A stretch of 64,000 nt of DNA from assembly GCA_024640315.1 (NCBI GenBank), contig JAHEFF010000001.1, positions 124,001 to 188,000 on the forward strand, written 5' to 3'. Shown here in pieces: positions 17,702 through 26,839 of the stretch. The position numbers and the translations under genes are program-made. Source of the DNA: Woeseiaceae bacterium (GTDB taxonomy: Bacteria; Pseudomonadota; Gammaproteobacteria; Steroidobacterales; Woeseiaceae). Position 1 is the first letter of the stretch. Every line of letters begins with the position of its first letter. The notes beneath the pieces are model-generated. The model was not told where the DNA came from. It was given only the letters and a program-made list of their open reading frames with translations, and did no database searches.

Positions 17702-18624
17702 TCTTCCGGCTTCCTGACGATCAGGATGTCGCAGGGCAGGTGATCCAGCACTTTTTCTGCGGTGCTGCCCAGGATTGCTCGTTTGAGGCCCCACCTGGCA
17801 AGCGCGCCCATGACGACCAGGTCGGCGCTGTGCGTCCGGGCAAAAATCGGCAGTATTTCCTTGGTATCGCCCGGCAACTGGTGCGTATGTTCAGCGTCGA
17901 TGTGGCTGGCGGCCGCAAGCCCGTTAAGTCTTTCGCGGTGCTCGGCCTGAATTTTCATTGAAAGTTTGTCAATGGGAAGCTCGATCGGCTTGAAAGTCCT
18001 GGTCGCCTCGCGGCCAACCCCGACAAGTCGGTGATACGTATGCAGCAAATGTAATTCGCCGCCTGATGCGCCGGCAATGGTTTGCGCGGTGTCGATAATC
18101 ACCTCGTCCAGCGCGGCCGGTTTATCGTGACTGTGAGTTGGATCAACCGCTGCGATGATGACCGGCTTCTCGCGAATCTCATGTTGCTTCACCAGCCACA
18201 ACGGAAACGGGCAGGTTCTGATCAGCTGCCAGTCGCTGTCGACAAAAATCGAACGCTCCGCGGAGCTGTGATAATGCGTTCCTTTCAGGACGAAACGCGG
18301 ATTCATGTCGACGGCTTTGTGCAGAACACCATCCGCGACCGGCCGTTCTTCCAGGACTGCCGTGGTCACATTCAACCCGGCGTCACGCGCCGGCTTCGCA
18401 AGATCGTCAATGATGTCGTTTTGAGCGGTTCTTATTTTCTCTGCGATATCCCGGGCTTCATTGGAAACAAAAAAACCTTCACGAAGCGCTCCGATATCCG
18501 GATCACATAGCAGCAATTCGAGGTCACACTCGGCCAGTTTGGCAAGCCATGTCGCTCTTGCGACGACTTCGGTCGGATGTATGTCGGGCTCGATGATTGC
18601 CAGGATTTTGTCGCGATCGCTCAT
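17698..18624 (-). CDS. Tandem-domain universal stress protein (UspE-like)
   Basis: A 308-residue protein made of two Usp domains, roughly 1-140 and 150-305. The second ends in GALARWGLKRAILGST, which fits the nucleotide-binding loop pattern, then AEKVLDHLPCDILIVRKP, the typical Usp C-terminal strand. Cytoplasmic; by family it responds to starvation, oxygen limitation or respiratory stress. A clean AAGGAGC stands before ATG 18624. A hairpin lies upstream at 18660-18692. Its stop shares TTAG with the convergent phosphatase gene. Confidence 0.9.
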   Translation of the reverse strand: MSDRDKILAIIEPDIHPTEVVARATWLAKLAECDLELLLCDPDIGALREGFFVSNEARDIAEKIRTAQNDIIDDLAKPARDAGLNVTTAVLEERPVADGVLHKAVDMNPRFVLKGTHYHSSAERSIFVDSDWQLIRTCPFPLWLVKQHEIREKPVIIAAVDPTHSHDKPAALDEVIIDTAQTIAGASGGELHLLHTYHRLVGVGREATRTFKPIELPIDKLSMKIQAEHRERLNGLAAASHIDAEHTHQLPGDTKEILPIFARTHSADLVVMGALARWGLKRAILGSTAEKVLDHLPCDILIVRKPED

Positions 18625-18659
18625 TTATCTGTGCTCCTTAGGGTCACTGCGAATCGAAC

Positions 18660-18692
18660 ATCCCGCAAACGTTTGGCGATGTCTTGCGGGAT
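18660..18692. repeat. Inverted repeat with 9-base arms between the DUF6090-like and usp genes
   Basis: ATCCCGCAA at 18660-18668 and TTGCGGGAT at 18684-18692 are perfect reverse complements separated by 15 bases. It lies 36 bases upstream of the usp start and downstream of the 18799 gene. There is no T-run after it on the transcribed strand, so a simple intrinsic terminator is doubtful; an operator or leader structure for usp is possible. Confidence 0.35.
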
Positions 18693-18798
18693 CGCATGGT
18701 CAGGATATCGGGGCAACGAAAAACAGAGAATCCGTAGGCTTCGTTGAAAGATTCGGCTATTACCTATTTCGGCAATTGGCAAATGTCCGGAGTTTCAA

Positions 18799-19437
18799 CT
18801 AGTTGCCGGCGTCTGCCTGCAACTGCAATGACCTCGACTTGTCGTCATCGGTCAGGACGCTGAAAATAACGTCGGCCGCCTCACCGTAGGTCAGGTCAAG
18901 ATCCGTTTCCAGGGTCGTAATATCATCCAGGTAACGGACCGTATTGTAGATGGCAAGGCTCAATATTTCGCTGGACAGGTTCTGCGGACTGGTGAGCTCC
19001 GCCATGCCGGAGCGGGTTGCAAGCTGATAGCGATTTTGCAGGCTGTAGGTCAGCGAAAGGGCGGAAACAATATTGTAGTCCATCTTGGCGAGGGAGCCCG
19101 TGGCCAGCGCGGTCTCCCAGGCTGTTGACTGCAGATTGACGGTTTCGTAGATCTCCATCATGTCGACGAATTCATCGACAGACAAAAGTTCGGTATCGTC
19201 ATATCGTCCCTTAAGAACATTCAATAGTCCCTCGTTAACCGGCTTCGCATACTCCAGCCGCGACCGGTTTTGCTGAATTTCCCGATGAAAATTTGCCAGG
19301 GCCTGTTGCACTGTTTCTGCATCTTCGCGGTTCTCCCGCCATTCATCCAAACCCAGCGCCACGAGAATGCTCATTACAATCAGCGCGGATTCGATCAGAA
19401 CCCTTGGTAACCAGTCAGAGGTGTTTCTTCCGGCCAT
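18799..19437 (-). CDS. DUF6090-like single-pass membrane protein, function unknown
   Basis: A 212-residue protein. One N-terminal helix (VLIESALIVMSILVALGL) is followed at once by DEWRENRED, an arrangement shared by DUF6090-type proteins, then a long helical soluble domain that probably faces the periplasm (AETVQQALANFHREIQQNRSR and later helices). No catalytic motif. It is on the same strand as usp with 174 bases between, so it may not be one transcription unit. Assignment to DUF6090 rests on overall design and is tentative. Confidence 0.55.
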   Translation of the reverse strand: MAGRNTSDWLPRVLIESALIVMSILVALGLDEWRENREDAETVQQALANFHREIQQNRSRLEYAKPVNEGLLNVLKGRYDDTELLSVDEFVDMMEIYETVNLQSTAWETALATGSLAKMDYNIVSALSLTYSLQNRYQLATRSGMAELTSPQNLSSEILSLAIYNTVRYLDDITTLETDLDLTYGEAADVIFSVLTDDDKSRSLQLQADAGN

Positions 19438-19566
19438 TCTTGTCGAGCCTTTGATTGTCGACTATCGCGCCGGGATTATAGCAACTGTGCGCTGCGGACA
19501 TGGCTGAGATAACAAAAAGCCGGTAATATCCCCATTGGGGTTGCTCTGACGCTAAAACAATAAGAT

Positions 19567-20664
19567 ATGAAAAACCGTGGCCTTGCCTGGTATGTGTTCG
19601 TCAGCAGCATGATCTGTGCACTATCTCAATCAGCTGTTGCCCAAAGCTATGACTATGACGAAGTCATTTCGTCGGCCAACTCGGATGAACCGGAATTCAA
19701 CGTTATGGGTTTCGGCGATATCGGCTATATTTCCCAGGATGGAAATAATGAAGAGGGCTTCGTCATTGGCCAGGCCGTTGGTCATCTGGCGGCGTCGCTG
19801 GGTGGCTCACTGAGCATCTTTGCAGAGGCCTCCGCCACCGCAAGAGACTCCGGCTACACGTTCGAGATAGAGCGCCTGATTGCCAAATATGAATTCTCAG
19901 ATCTTTTCAAGCTCTCGGCCGGGCGATACCACACGCCAATTGGCTACTGGAACTCCGCGTTCCACCACGGTGCCTGGTTGCAGACCACGAACAGTCGACC
20001 GGAGATGGTCAAATTTGGTTCGAAATTGTTGCCAATCCACTTTGTTGGTGTGCTGCTCGAAGGGAATCTGCCGAGGAATCGGCTGGGACTTTCTTACAGC
20101 GCCGGCTTTGGCAACGGTCGGCACGAGAATGTTGCCAGGGCAGGAGATGCCGGCGACATCAATGGTGACAAAGCCTGGATGGCGCAGATCCAGATTTCGC
20201 CAGACCGGTTTGTTGGCTTGAACGCCGGCATCGGGTTCTATAGCGATGAGATTACGCCCGACGATCGGCCGGAGATCAGGGAAAGCACGGTTTCGGCTTA
20301 CGTGGCGTATACGAAAGAGTCGCCGGAGATCATTGTCGAGTTACTCCATTCGAACCACGAGGAATTGCTGGATAGCAGCGTGTCCGGTGACGTAACGGCC
20401 TGGTACGCCCAATTCGCTTATCGCCTCAAGGATGACTTGTCCGACTGGAAACCCTATGCGCGTTATGAAAATACCGATGTAGATGACACGGACCCGCTGC
20501 TATTCGATCAGGGGATTGATTACGATGCGGCGATCCTTGGGGTCCGTTGGGACTTCAATCGCTACGCGGCATTGAAGGCTGAGTACAGGGCCGAAGAGTT
20601 CGACAATAACGGACGCGAGAACAACTTTCGTTTACAGTTGTCGTTTGTCCTGGCACGGCTTTGA
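19567..20664 (+). CDS. Outer-membrane porin-like beta-barrel protein
   Basis: A 365-residue protein with a signal peptide ending near AVAQS. The rest alternates polar and hydrophobic residues as in beta-barrels, with segments such as IERLIAKYEFSDLFKLSAGR and GVRWDFNRYAALKAEYR and a C-terminal strand ending FVLARL. Length and motifs recall phosphate-selective porin or general diffusion porins, though no anion-selectivity lysine cluster was identified. The next gene, 12 bases on, encodes a small PstS-like protein, making a probable two-gene uptake or sensing unit. Confidence 0.75.
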   Translation: MKNRGLAWYVFVSSMICALSQSAVAQSYDYDEVISSANSDEPEFNVMGFGDIGYISQDGNNEEGFVIGQAVGHLAASLGGSLSIFAEASATARDSGYTFEIERLIAKYEFSDLFKLSAGRYHTPIGYWNSAFHHGAWLQTTNSRPEMVKFGSKLLPIHFVGVLLEGNLPRNRLGLSYSAGFGNGRHENVARAGDAGDINGDKAWMAQIQISPDRFVGLNAGIGFYSDEITPDDRPEIRESTVSAYVAYTKESPEIIVELLHSNHEELLDSSVSGDVTAWYAQFAYRLKDDLSDWKPYARYENTDVDDTDPLLFDQGIDYDAAILGVRWDFNRYAALKAEYRAEEFDNNGRENNFRLQLSFVLARL

Positions 20665-20676
20665 GTTGTGGCGTAA

Positions 20677-21186
20677 ATGAACTGTATCGTAAAGAAATCT
20701 AATACGCGGACCTGGCGCATCGCCCTGTATCTTGTCGCCTTGTTCACGATACCATTTGTGGCGCAAGCCGAGGAATCAATCGCACAAACCGGGCTGGCGA
20801 TTGTCGTTCATAAAGACACAGCAGCCGACGATGTTACGATGGGCGAGCTACGCAATATCTTCATGGCAAATAAACAATTCTGGCCGAACAGATCGCGGAT
20901 AATTTTGCTGGTGCGCGCACCGGAATCAGATGAACGCGACTACGTATTGAACACGATCTATCAGATGGATGAGGACGCGTTCCGTAAGTATTGGATTGCG
21001 AAGATGTTCAGGGCCGAAGTGCCGCGAGGGCCGAAAATCGTATTCAGTTCTGATATGACACTCGACCTGGTCGTTGCAATACCAGGTTCGATTTCCTTCA
21101 TGAGGGCGGATCAGGTGAGCGACGCTGTTAAAGTTCTGCGGGTCGATGGTAAATTACCGAGCGACGATGGCTATCCGCTTAAGTAG
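20677..21186 (+). CDS. Short PstS-like periplasmic substrate-binding protein
   Basis: A 169-residue protein with a signal peptide cleaved near VAQAEE. The core LAIVVHKDTAADDVTMGELRNIF and later AIPGSISFMRADQV match the PBP-like (PstS-type) phosphate-binding fold, but at about half the usual length, so it keeps essentially one lobe. No ABC permease or ATPase is adjacent. It follows the porin by 12 bases. It may bind an anion at the porin exit or feed a sensor rather than transport directly. Confidence 0.7.
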   Translation: MNCIVKKSNTRTWRIALYLVALFTIPFVAQAEESIAQTGLAIVVHKDTAADDVTMGELRNIFMANKQFWPNRSRIILLVRAPESDERDYVLNTIYQMDEDAFRKYWIAKMFRAEVPRGPKIVFSSDMTLDLVVAIPGSISFMRADQVSDAVKVLRVDGKLPSDDGYPLK

Positions 21187-21279
21187 TAATTTCGACTGCA
21201 ATATTTGCGGTCTTCACTGTCGATAATAAAATCAGAATACATTCAGGTATCGAGGGCGTCCGCCTTCACGGTGAGTTCA

Positions 21280-23100
21280 ATGAAATTAATTCAAAAAGCC
21301 AGCATGATCGCTGCGTTATTAATGACTTTTTCCGGGCAGGCATCCGCTCAAATAGCAGATTTCGTGGCCACAAATGGCGTTATCTGGACTGTCGACGAAG
21401 ATAATCCACGAGCTGAGGCGGTCGCATCGCTCAATGGCAGATTGATCTATGTCGGATCGGATAGTGGCGTTGAGCGACACATTGGTGCGGACACGGAAGT
21501 TATCGACCTCGATGGTGCCTTCGTCACGCCGGGTTTTTACGACAATCACGTTCACTTCGAGGGAACGGGTCGCCTGCTCTACGGACTTAATCTGCTGGAT
21601 GTGTCTGATGAAGATAGTTTTGTCGCCCGGATCCGGGATGTGCACGAACGTTATGCGCCCGGAACCTGGATTCTTGGTGGTGACTGGTCGGCCTATGAGA
21701 CCTGGGCAGAAGGTGACGTGGCCGAGGCCGGCAGGGAAGTAAACCCCGATGATCAGTACGGCAACTTCTTCCTGCCAAACAGGGGAATGATTGACCGCAT
21801 CACCGGCGACCGTCCTGTGCTGGTTCGGCGATTTGACCGCAAGGTGTACATGGCGAACGGGGCGGCCCTCGAACTGGCTGGCATCAGGAAAGGTATGCCG
21901 GACCCGGAAGGTATTGCTGTTGAACGTGATGAGAATGGCGAACCAACTGGTGCGCTATTTAACCCGGTTTCAGGGGCAGTTGAATCGACCGTGCTTGTTC
22001 GCGACAACGTCCGGACGCACTTTAACAATTTGATTCCGGCGCCTTCCAGGGAGCAACGTATCGCCGAGACCAGGGAAGCCTGGAAGAAGATGGCGAGCGT
22101 CGGCGTCACCAGTTATTGCGACATCACGTCAAATCCCGTTTATGTCGACATCTATCGGGAGATGCGTGATAAAGGCGAGATGACGGCCAGGGCACGTTAC
22201 CGGCCACCGCTGGACAGGTGGCAGTCGATGGCAGACCTTGGCATAAAGGTAGGATTCGGTGACGACTGGATTCGGTTTGGCGCAACCAAGGCCTGGATCG
22301 ACGGCATCATGGGTAACAGCTCCGCGCGTTTCTATGAGCCCTACACACATAACCCGTCGAGCCGGGGAATCTGGCGCGACATCATGTTTCCGTTCGAACG
22401 CAGTCCGGATAATCCCGAAGATATGCAAAGCCGTCTCGAAAGGCTCGCGCTCGAAGCCGATTCGAATGGAATCCAGCTGACGGTTCATGCAATCGGCGAT
22501 GAGGCTAACGGCTACCTGATGGACATGCTGGAAAGAATTATCGCGAAAAATGGCGTGAGAGATCGCCGTTTCCGACTGGTTCACGCACAAGTGATGACGG
22601 ACCGCGACATCAAGCGTGGCGGTGAAATGAACATTGTGGCCGAGGTGCAGCCGTTCCATACGTCGGACGACATGCGCTGGATGGAAGAACGTATCGGCCG
22701 GGACAGATCGCGTGGCGCATACGCGTTCAGACGTCTTTGGGATTCCGGTGCCGTGGTCAGCTTCGGTTCCGATTCTCCGGGAACCAATGCATCCAGGTAT
22801 TACCTGAACCCGATGTTGGGTCTGTACGCGGCAGTGACCCGCAAAACGCTTTCCGGCCAGCCCGAAGGCGGCTGGTTTCCACAGGAAAAGTTGACGGTTG
22901 AGGAAGCCATCCAGGCGTATACGTTGAACACCGCGTATGCAGGTTACGAAGAAAACATGAAGGGCTCGATCACTGTCGGCAAGCTCACCGACTTCGTCGT
23001 CTTGTCCGACAATCTTCTGACGATGAATCCGGACGACATCAAGGATGTGACGGTTCAATCCACGGTCGTCGGGGGCAAGGTCGTCTATTCCGCGGAATAG
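21280..23100 (+). CDS. Exported amidohydrolase, YtcJ-like
   Basis: I chose ATG 21280 because it begins a signal peptide (MKLIQKASMIAALLMTF, cleaved near SAQIAD); an upstream in-frame start at 21205 would add 25 residues. The 606-residue protein has the N-terminal urease-like sandwich, then GFYDNHVHFEG with the metal-binding HxH, and later VHAIGD, HAQVM and SFGSDSPG, giving the other metal and catalytic positions of the amidohydrolase superfamily. PF07969 enzymes hydrolyse amides, formamides or cyclic C-N bonds with zinc. Substrate unknown; periplasmic. Confidence 0.88.
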   Translation: MKLIQKASMIAALLMTFSGQASAQIADFVATNGVIWTVDEDNPRAEAVASLNGRLIYVGSDSGVERHIGADTEVIDLDGAFVTPGFYDNHVHFEGTGRLLYGLNLLDVSDEDSFVARIRDVHERYAPGTWILGGDWSAYETWAEGDVAEAGREVNPDDQYGNFFLPNRGMIDRITGDRPVLVRRFDRKVYMANGAALELAGIRKGMPDPEGIAVERDENGEPTGALFNPVSGAVESTVLVRDNVRTHFNNLIPAPSREQRIAETREAWKKMASVGVTSYCDITSNPVYVDIYREMRDKGEMTARARYRPPLDRWQSMADLGIKVGFGDDWIRFGATKAWIDGIMGNSSARFYEPYTHNPSSRGIWRDIMFPFERSPDNPEDMQSRLERLALEADSNGIQLTVHAIGDEANGYLMDMLERIIAKNGVRDRRFRLVHAQVMTDRDIKRGGEMNIVAEVQPFHTSDDMRWMEERIGRDRSRGAYAFRRLWDSGAVVSFGSDSPGTNASRYYLNPMLGLYAAVTRKTLSGQPEGGWFPQEKLTVEEAIQAYTLNTAYAGYEENMKGSITVGKLTDFVVLSDNLLTMNPDDIKDVTVQSTVVGGKVVYSAE

Positions 23101-23112
23101 CGCTCTATCGCG

Positions 23113-23745
23113 TTGCGAAAGACCATTGCGATAGCGGGAAACATAGGTGTCGGAAAATCCACCCTGGTGGAATTTCTCAGCCGCACCTACGATATCTCGC
23201 CTTACTACGAACCAAGTGAGGATAATCCATATCTTCCTGATTTCTACCAGGACATGAGTCGCTGGGCGTTTCACTCCCAGCTCTATTTTCTGAGTAACAA
23301 GTTTCGCATCCACCAGGAACTGGATCGGATGCCGGGTCTCGTGGTTCTGGACCGGACTATTTTTGAAGACGCGGAAGTGTTTGCTACAGCGCTTTACGAG
23401 ATGCGCAAAATAGACGAGCGAGATTGGGCGACCTATCGTGAATTCTACAAGACTATACTGGATGCCATACAACCGCCTGATCTGATGATCTACCTGAAAT
23501 GCTCGATGCGTACGCTGCGCAAACGCATCAAGTTGCGGGGAAGGGCGATGGAGCAGGGCATGCCATTGTCCTACCTGAAGCGGCTCGAGCGGTTATATGA
23601 TAACTGGATCGGCTCCTACGATATGGGCGAAGTACTTATCCTCGAAACAGATAACCTGGATTATATTCACGACCTCGTGCATAAGCTCGATGTAATGGAG
23701 CGGATTGAGGCGATGCTGCCGCTTTCTGAGCCGAAGAAAGCATAG
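23113..23745 (+). CDS. Deoxynucleoside kinase
   Basis: A 210-residue P-loop kinase starting at TTG 23113, 12 bases after the amidohydrolase stop. Walker A is GNIGVGKST at 9-17; the substrate-binding EPSEDNPYLPDFYQD near 37-51 and VLDRTIFED near 76-84 match the dNK family (usually DRS; here DRT). The lid RGRAMEQGMPLSYL provides arginines for phosphate transfer. It phosphorylates deoxynucleosides with ATP for salvage in the cytoplasm; which deoxynucleoside is preferred is not clear. It converges with the double TonB-C-like gene. Confidence 0.92.
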   Translation: MRKTIAIAGNIGVGKSTLVEFLSRTYDISPYYEPSEDNPYLPDFYQDMSRWAFHSQLYFLSNKFRIHQELDRMPGLVVLDRTIFEDAEVFATALYEMRKIDERDWATYREFYKTILDAIQPPDLMIYLKCSMRTLRKRIKLRGRAMEQGMPLSYLKRLERLYDNWIGSYDMGEVLILETDNLDYIHDLVHKLDVMERIEAMLPLSEPKKA

Positions 23746-23772
23746 GCGCGCCTGCGGTCGGTGAGCCCGAAA

Positions 23773-24486
23773 TCAGTTACCGAAGAATTCGACGAAGGTC
23801 GAGGGCACGGGCTCGCCATCGGCCAGGGCCGGCGTGTACTGGCTTGATAGAATGGTCTGTTTGATTGCGTCCTGGCAGGTTGCCGTTGGCATGATCCCGT
23901 CGACATGCTGGACAGACGGACTGTCTGCCTGGCCATCTTCACCAAGATAAGCTCGTACCCAAACCGAGTATTGCGCCCGTTTCGGGCAAACCTCGTTCCA
24001 TGGTTCGACCTTGCCAATCGCCCGTTGCCCGGCAACGTGGTCGTAACCGTAGGCCTTAACGTTCTCTTCGTAGCCGGGGTTCAGATAGAAGTGAATTTCC
24101 CTCTGCTCGCCTTCGGCAATGAACGCAACGCGAAACTGCAGAAATACCCTTCTTTCTTTGCCGCCGATGACGGCCGGATTCATGCGTGCTTTCTTCGCTG
24201 CCCTTGCGATGGCGCCGACAAACGGCTCATCGTAATTGTTCTGCAGAAAGCAACCGGTGCTCTCCATCTTTCCATTGGATTCGATTTGTGAGAAGCAATT
24301 CAGGACGACCGAGATGTCGCCTTTAATTTCCGGCCACTCGATCAGCTTGTCCATCCTTTTCTTGTCTTCGGCAAAGTCAAAATCGGCTGGACGCATTCCT
24401 TCAGCGGCATAAGAGATGCCTGCTGCGAGGATCAAAAGGGTTCCGAATTTCCTGATCACGATTTTCGAGATCTCACGTATAGTCAT
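23773..24486 (-). CDS. Exported protein with two TonB-C-like domains, function unknown
   Basis: A 237-residue protein with an N-terminal hydrophobic leader ending near SYAAEG. Two related halves follow: the first around ISVVLNCFSQIESNGK to AARMNPAVIGGKERR, the second around YSVWVRAYLGEDGQ to SQYTPALADGEPVPS. Both keep the strand, GxxG-like turn and [FY]xPA-x-xDG ending seen in TonB C-terminal domains and in the protein at 6505. No transmembrane anchor or Pro-rich region. It lies 31 bases downstream of the S9 peptidase gene on the same strand. Function unknown. Confidence 0.6.
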   Translation of the reverse strand: MTIREISKIVIRKFGTLLILAAGISYAAEGMRPADFDFAEDKKRMDKLIEWPEIKGDISVVLNCFSQIESNGKMESTGCFLQNNYDEPFVGAIARAAKKARMNPAVIGGKERRVFLQFRVAFIAEGEQREIHFYLNPGYEENVKAYGYDHVAGQRAIGKVEPWNEVCPKRAQYSVWVRAYLGEDGQADSPSVQHVDGIMPTATCQDAIKQTILSSQYTPALADGEPVPSTFVEFFGN

Positions 24487-24517
24487 AGTTGCTTAGAATG
24501 CAAAAACGGGAGCAGGT

Positions 24518-26746
24518 TCAATCTCCAAGCGCCAGATTTCGTTGCCAGAACTCGTACATGGACTTATAAACATGAAGCTGCGCAGCGTCGTCGCTGATTC
24601 CGTGTTTTCGCATTGGGTAGATCATCATGTCGAAAGTGATGCCGGCACCGATAAGTTCGTCGCTGAACGCCCAGGAGTTTTGCGGGTGCACATTGTCGTC
24701 ATAAGTCCCGTGAACCAGCAACAGGCGCCCATGCAAGTCTGCCGCACGTTTGGCGTGTGACGTTGACTCGTAACCCTCTTCGTTATCCTGCGGGCGTTTC
24801 ATGTAACGTTCCGTGTATACGGTGTCGTAATAGTGCCAGTCTGTGACGGGTGCCACTGCGGCACCCGCCGCAAACTCCTTGCTACTGGTCATTGACTGCA
24901 GCGTCATCGTTCCGCCGCCGCTCCAGCCCCAGATTCCGACCCGGTCAACGTCAATAAAAGGCTGCTCTTTAAGCCAGGCAATACCGTCCATCAGGTCATT
25001 CAGCTCAACAGGCCCATATAGTTGATTGACGATGGTATTCGCATCGATCTTGCTCTTGCCGGCCGCACTACGGTTGTCTACATAGAACACGATGACGCCG
25101 CTGTCGGCCAGTAGTTGATGATAATAACCGCGTGAGCCGCCCTGCCACGTGTTGGTGACTGTCGGTGCGGACGGACCGCCATAGACATACGTGACGACGG
25201 GGTACCGGGTTTGTGGATCGAAAAATCTCGGCTTCAGCATCATTGCGGGCATCTCGAAGCCATCGCGTGCGCTGATGCTGAAGAGTTCCCATGGCTGCAA
25301 TTCGAAGCGCTGCGGAATGTCATTGGCGCCCGGTGTGATGGTGGAAACCTGATTGCCGTTACGACTGTGCACCGCAAGCGAGGGAGGACGATTCAGTGCG
25401 GATGACGCGTTCAGGAAGTAGGCACCGCTTTGATCAAAGTAGACTGAATGTGCGCCCTCTGCCTGAGTCAGTCTTTCCATCCCGTTGCCATCAAGGCCGA
25501 TTCTGTACAGGTGCCGCTCGGTGGTTGCCTTTTCCAATGCCGTGAAATAGATAACGCCGGCCTCTTCATCGATGAAGCTGACGGCCTGGTCCATTCCGGG
25601 CGCACCACCAGATGATTTAACTGCCCAGTCGCCGCGGGTTATCTGGTGCGATAGCTCTCCATTCATGTCGAACATATACAGGTGGGCATAGCCGTCTCGC
25701 TCGGATTGCCAGATGAAGTGTTCGCCGTCTTTCAGGAAGTACAGGTCGTCGTGCACGTTAACCCAGCCTTCATTGGTTTCGCGCATGAGATGTCTTGCGT
25801 TACCCGAACCCGTATCTGCGATGAAGATGTCGAGAACTGTTTGAGGCCTGTTCAACGTCTGGACAGCAAGGCGCTGGCTGTCAGGTAGCCACTCAACCCG
25901 GGCAAGATACTCGTAAGGATATGAACCGAGATCGATCCACGTCCTCCTGGCATCATCCAGCCGAACAACACCGGCACGTACTCTCGGGTTTGCCTCGCCG
26001 GGCTTGGGATGTCGTTGCTTGATGACCTTCGGCAGATTTGGTTCGAAGTCCACAAAATGCATCTCGCCTACGCCGGAATCGTCGGTTTGAAGAAAAGCAA
26101 TTGAGCTGGAGTCCGGCGACCAGGTGTAACCACGGTCGGACCGGTTCAGCAGCTCCTCCCAGTACACCCACGATACCGTGCCGTTCAACAGGGTATCTGT
26201 GCCGTCGGTCGTCAGTCGCTTTTCCTCCTGATCCTCGATATTCCAGGCGTAAATGTCATTGTCCCTTACGAACGCCAGCCACTGACCGTCCGGGGAGAAT
26301 CGCGGCGACGTTTCTGTTGCATTCGTCATGGCTACCGGGACAATTTTCGAATTGCGAAGATTGAGAAGAAAGATGTCGTCAGATTTTGCGTAGACGGCCC
26401 AGTTGCCGCTTGAATCAAATGCGTCCGGCCAGCCGAGCTCTTCGATGGGATCATCCGGTTCGAGCAATGCGGTCATTCCTTCAATGACCTTCTCGGCGTC
26501 GACAAGCGCGCGCCGCCGACGGTTCTCAGGATCATAAGTCTCGAGCGTCCGTTTCGCTTTCGGAACACGTGTGTCATACAGGACCACAACGCCTGAATCG
26601 AGCCAGGCACGACGGGGCACGGACATTGCCGTTTTGCCTTCTTCGCTGAATATCCAGTCGAGCGTCAGGCGTTCGTCTTGAGCGGACGCGTCGGCGAAAA
26701 CAAGAGCGGCCAGGATGGTCAATAGTCGTGGGATACGGTTCTGCAT
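24518..26746 (-). CDS. Exported S9 prolyl-oligopeptidase family protein, dipeptidyl peptidase IV type
   Basis: ATG 26746 opens a signal peptide (MQNRIPRLLTILAALVF, cleaved near ASAQD); an upstream in-frame ATG at 26878 would run into the divergent gene. The 742-residue protein has an N-terminal propeller domain (SPRFSPDGQWLAF and similar blades) with DWVYWEELLNRSDRGY, the glutamate-rich DPP4 substrate loop. The C-terminal hydrolase has nucleophile S609 in GWSGGG (usually GWSYGG), an acidic residue in GTYDDNVHPQNS and histidine in RKHGI. It removes Xaa-Pro dipeptides by family. Confidence 0.92.
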   Translation of the reverse strand: MQNRIPRLLTILAALVFADASAQDERLTLDWIFSEEGKTAMSVPRRAWLDSGVVVLYDTRVPKAKRTLETYDPENRRRRALVDAEKVIEGMTALLEPDDPIEELGWPDAFDSSGNWAVYAKSDDIFLLNLRNSKIVPVAMTNATETSPRFSPDGQWLAFVRDNDIYAWNIEDQEEKRLTTDGTDTLLNGTVSWVYWEELLNRSDRGYTWSPDSSSIAFLQTDDSGVGEMHFVDFEPNLPKVIKQRHPKPGEANPRVRAGVVRLDDARRTWIDLGSYPYEYLARVEWLPDSQRLAVQTLNRPQTVLDIFIADTGSGNARHLMRETNEGWVNVHDDLYFLKDGEHFIWQSERDGYAHLYMFDMNGELSHQITRGDWAVKSSGGAPGMDQAVSFIDEEAGVIYFTALEKATTERHLYRIGLDGNGMERLTQAEGAHSVYFDQSGAYFLNASSALNRPPSLAVHSRNGNQVSTITPGANDIPQRFELQPWELFSISARDGFEMPAMMLKPRFFDPQTRYPVVTYVYGGPSAPTVTNTWQGGSRGYYHQLLADSGVIVFYVDNRSAAGKSKIDANTIVNQLYGPVELNDLMDGIAWLKEQPFIDVDRVGIWGWSGGGTMTLQSMTSSKEFAAGAAVAPVTDWHYYDTVYTERYMKRPQDNEEGYESTSHAKRAADLHGRLLLVHGTYDDNVHPQNSWAFSDELIGAGITFDMMIYPMRKHGISDDAAQLHVYKSMYEFWQRNLALGD

Positions 26747-26839
26747 TGTTATGCCCTTGATTGAGCGCAGTTTTTTATTAACAAGCTGCTGCGAAGCTGC
26801 TATTTTCAACGGGCAGTGTACATGAGAGAAAAATAAAAA

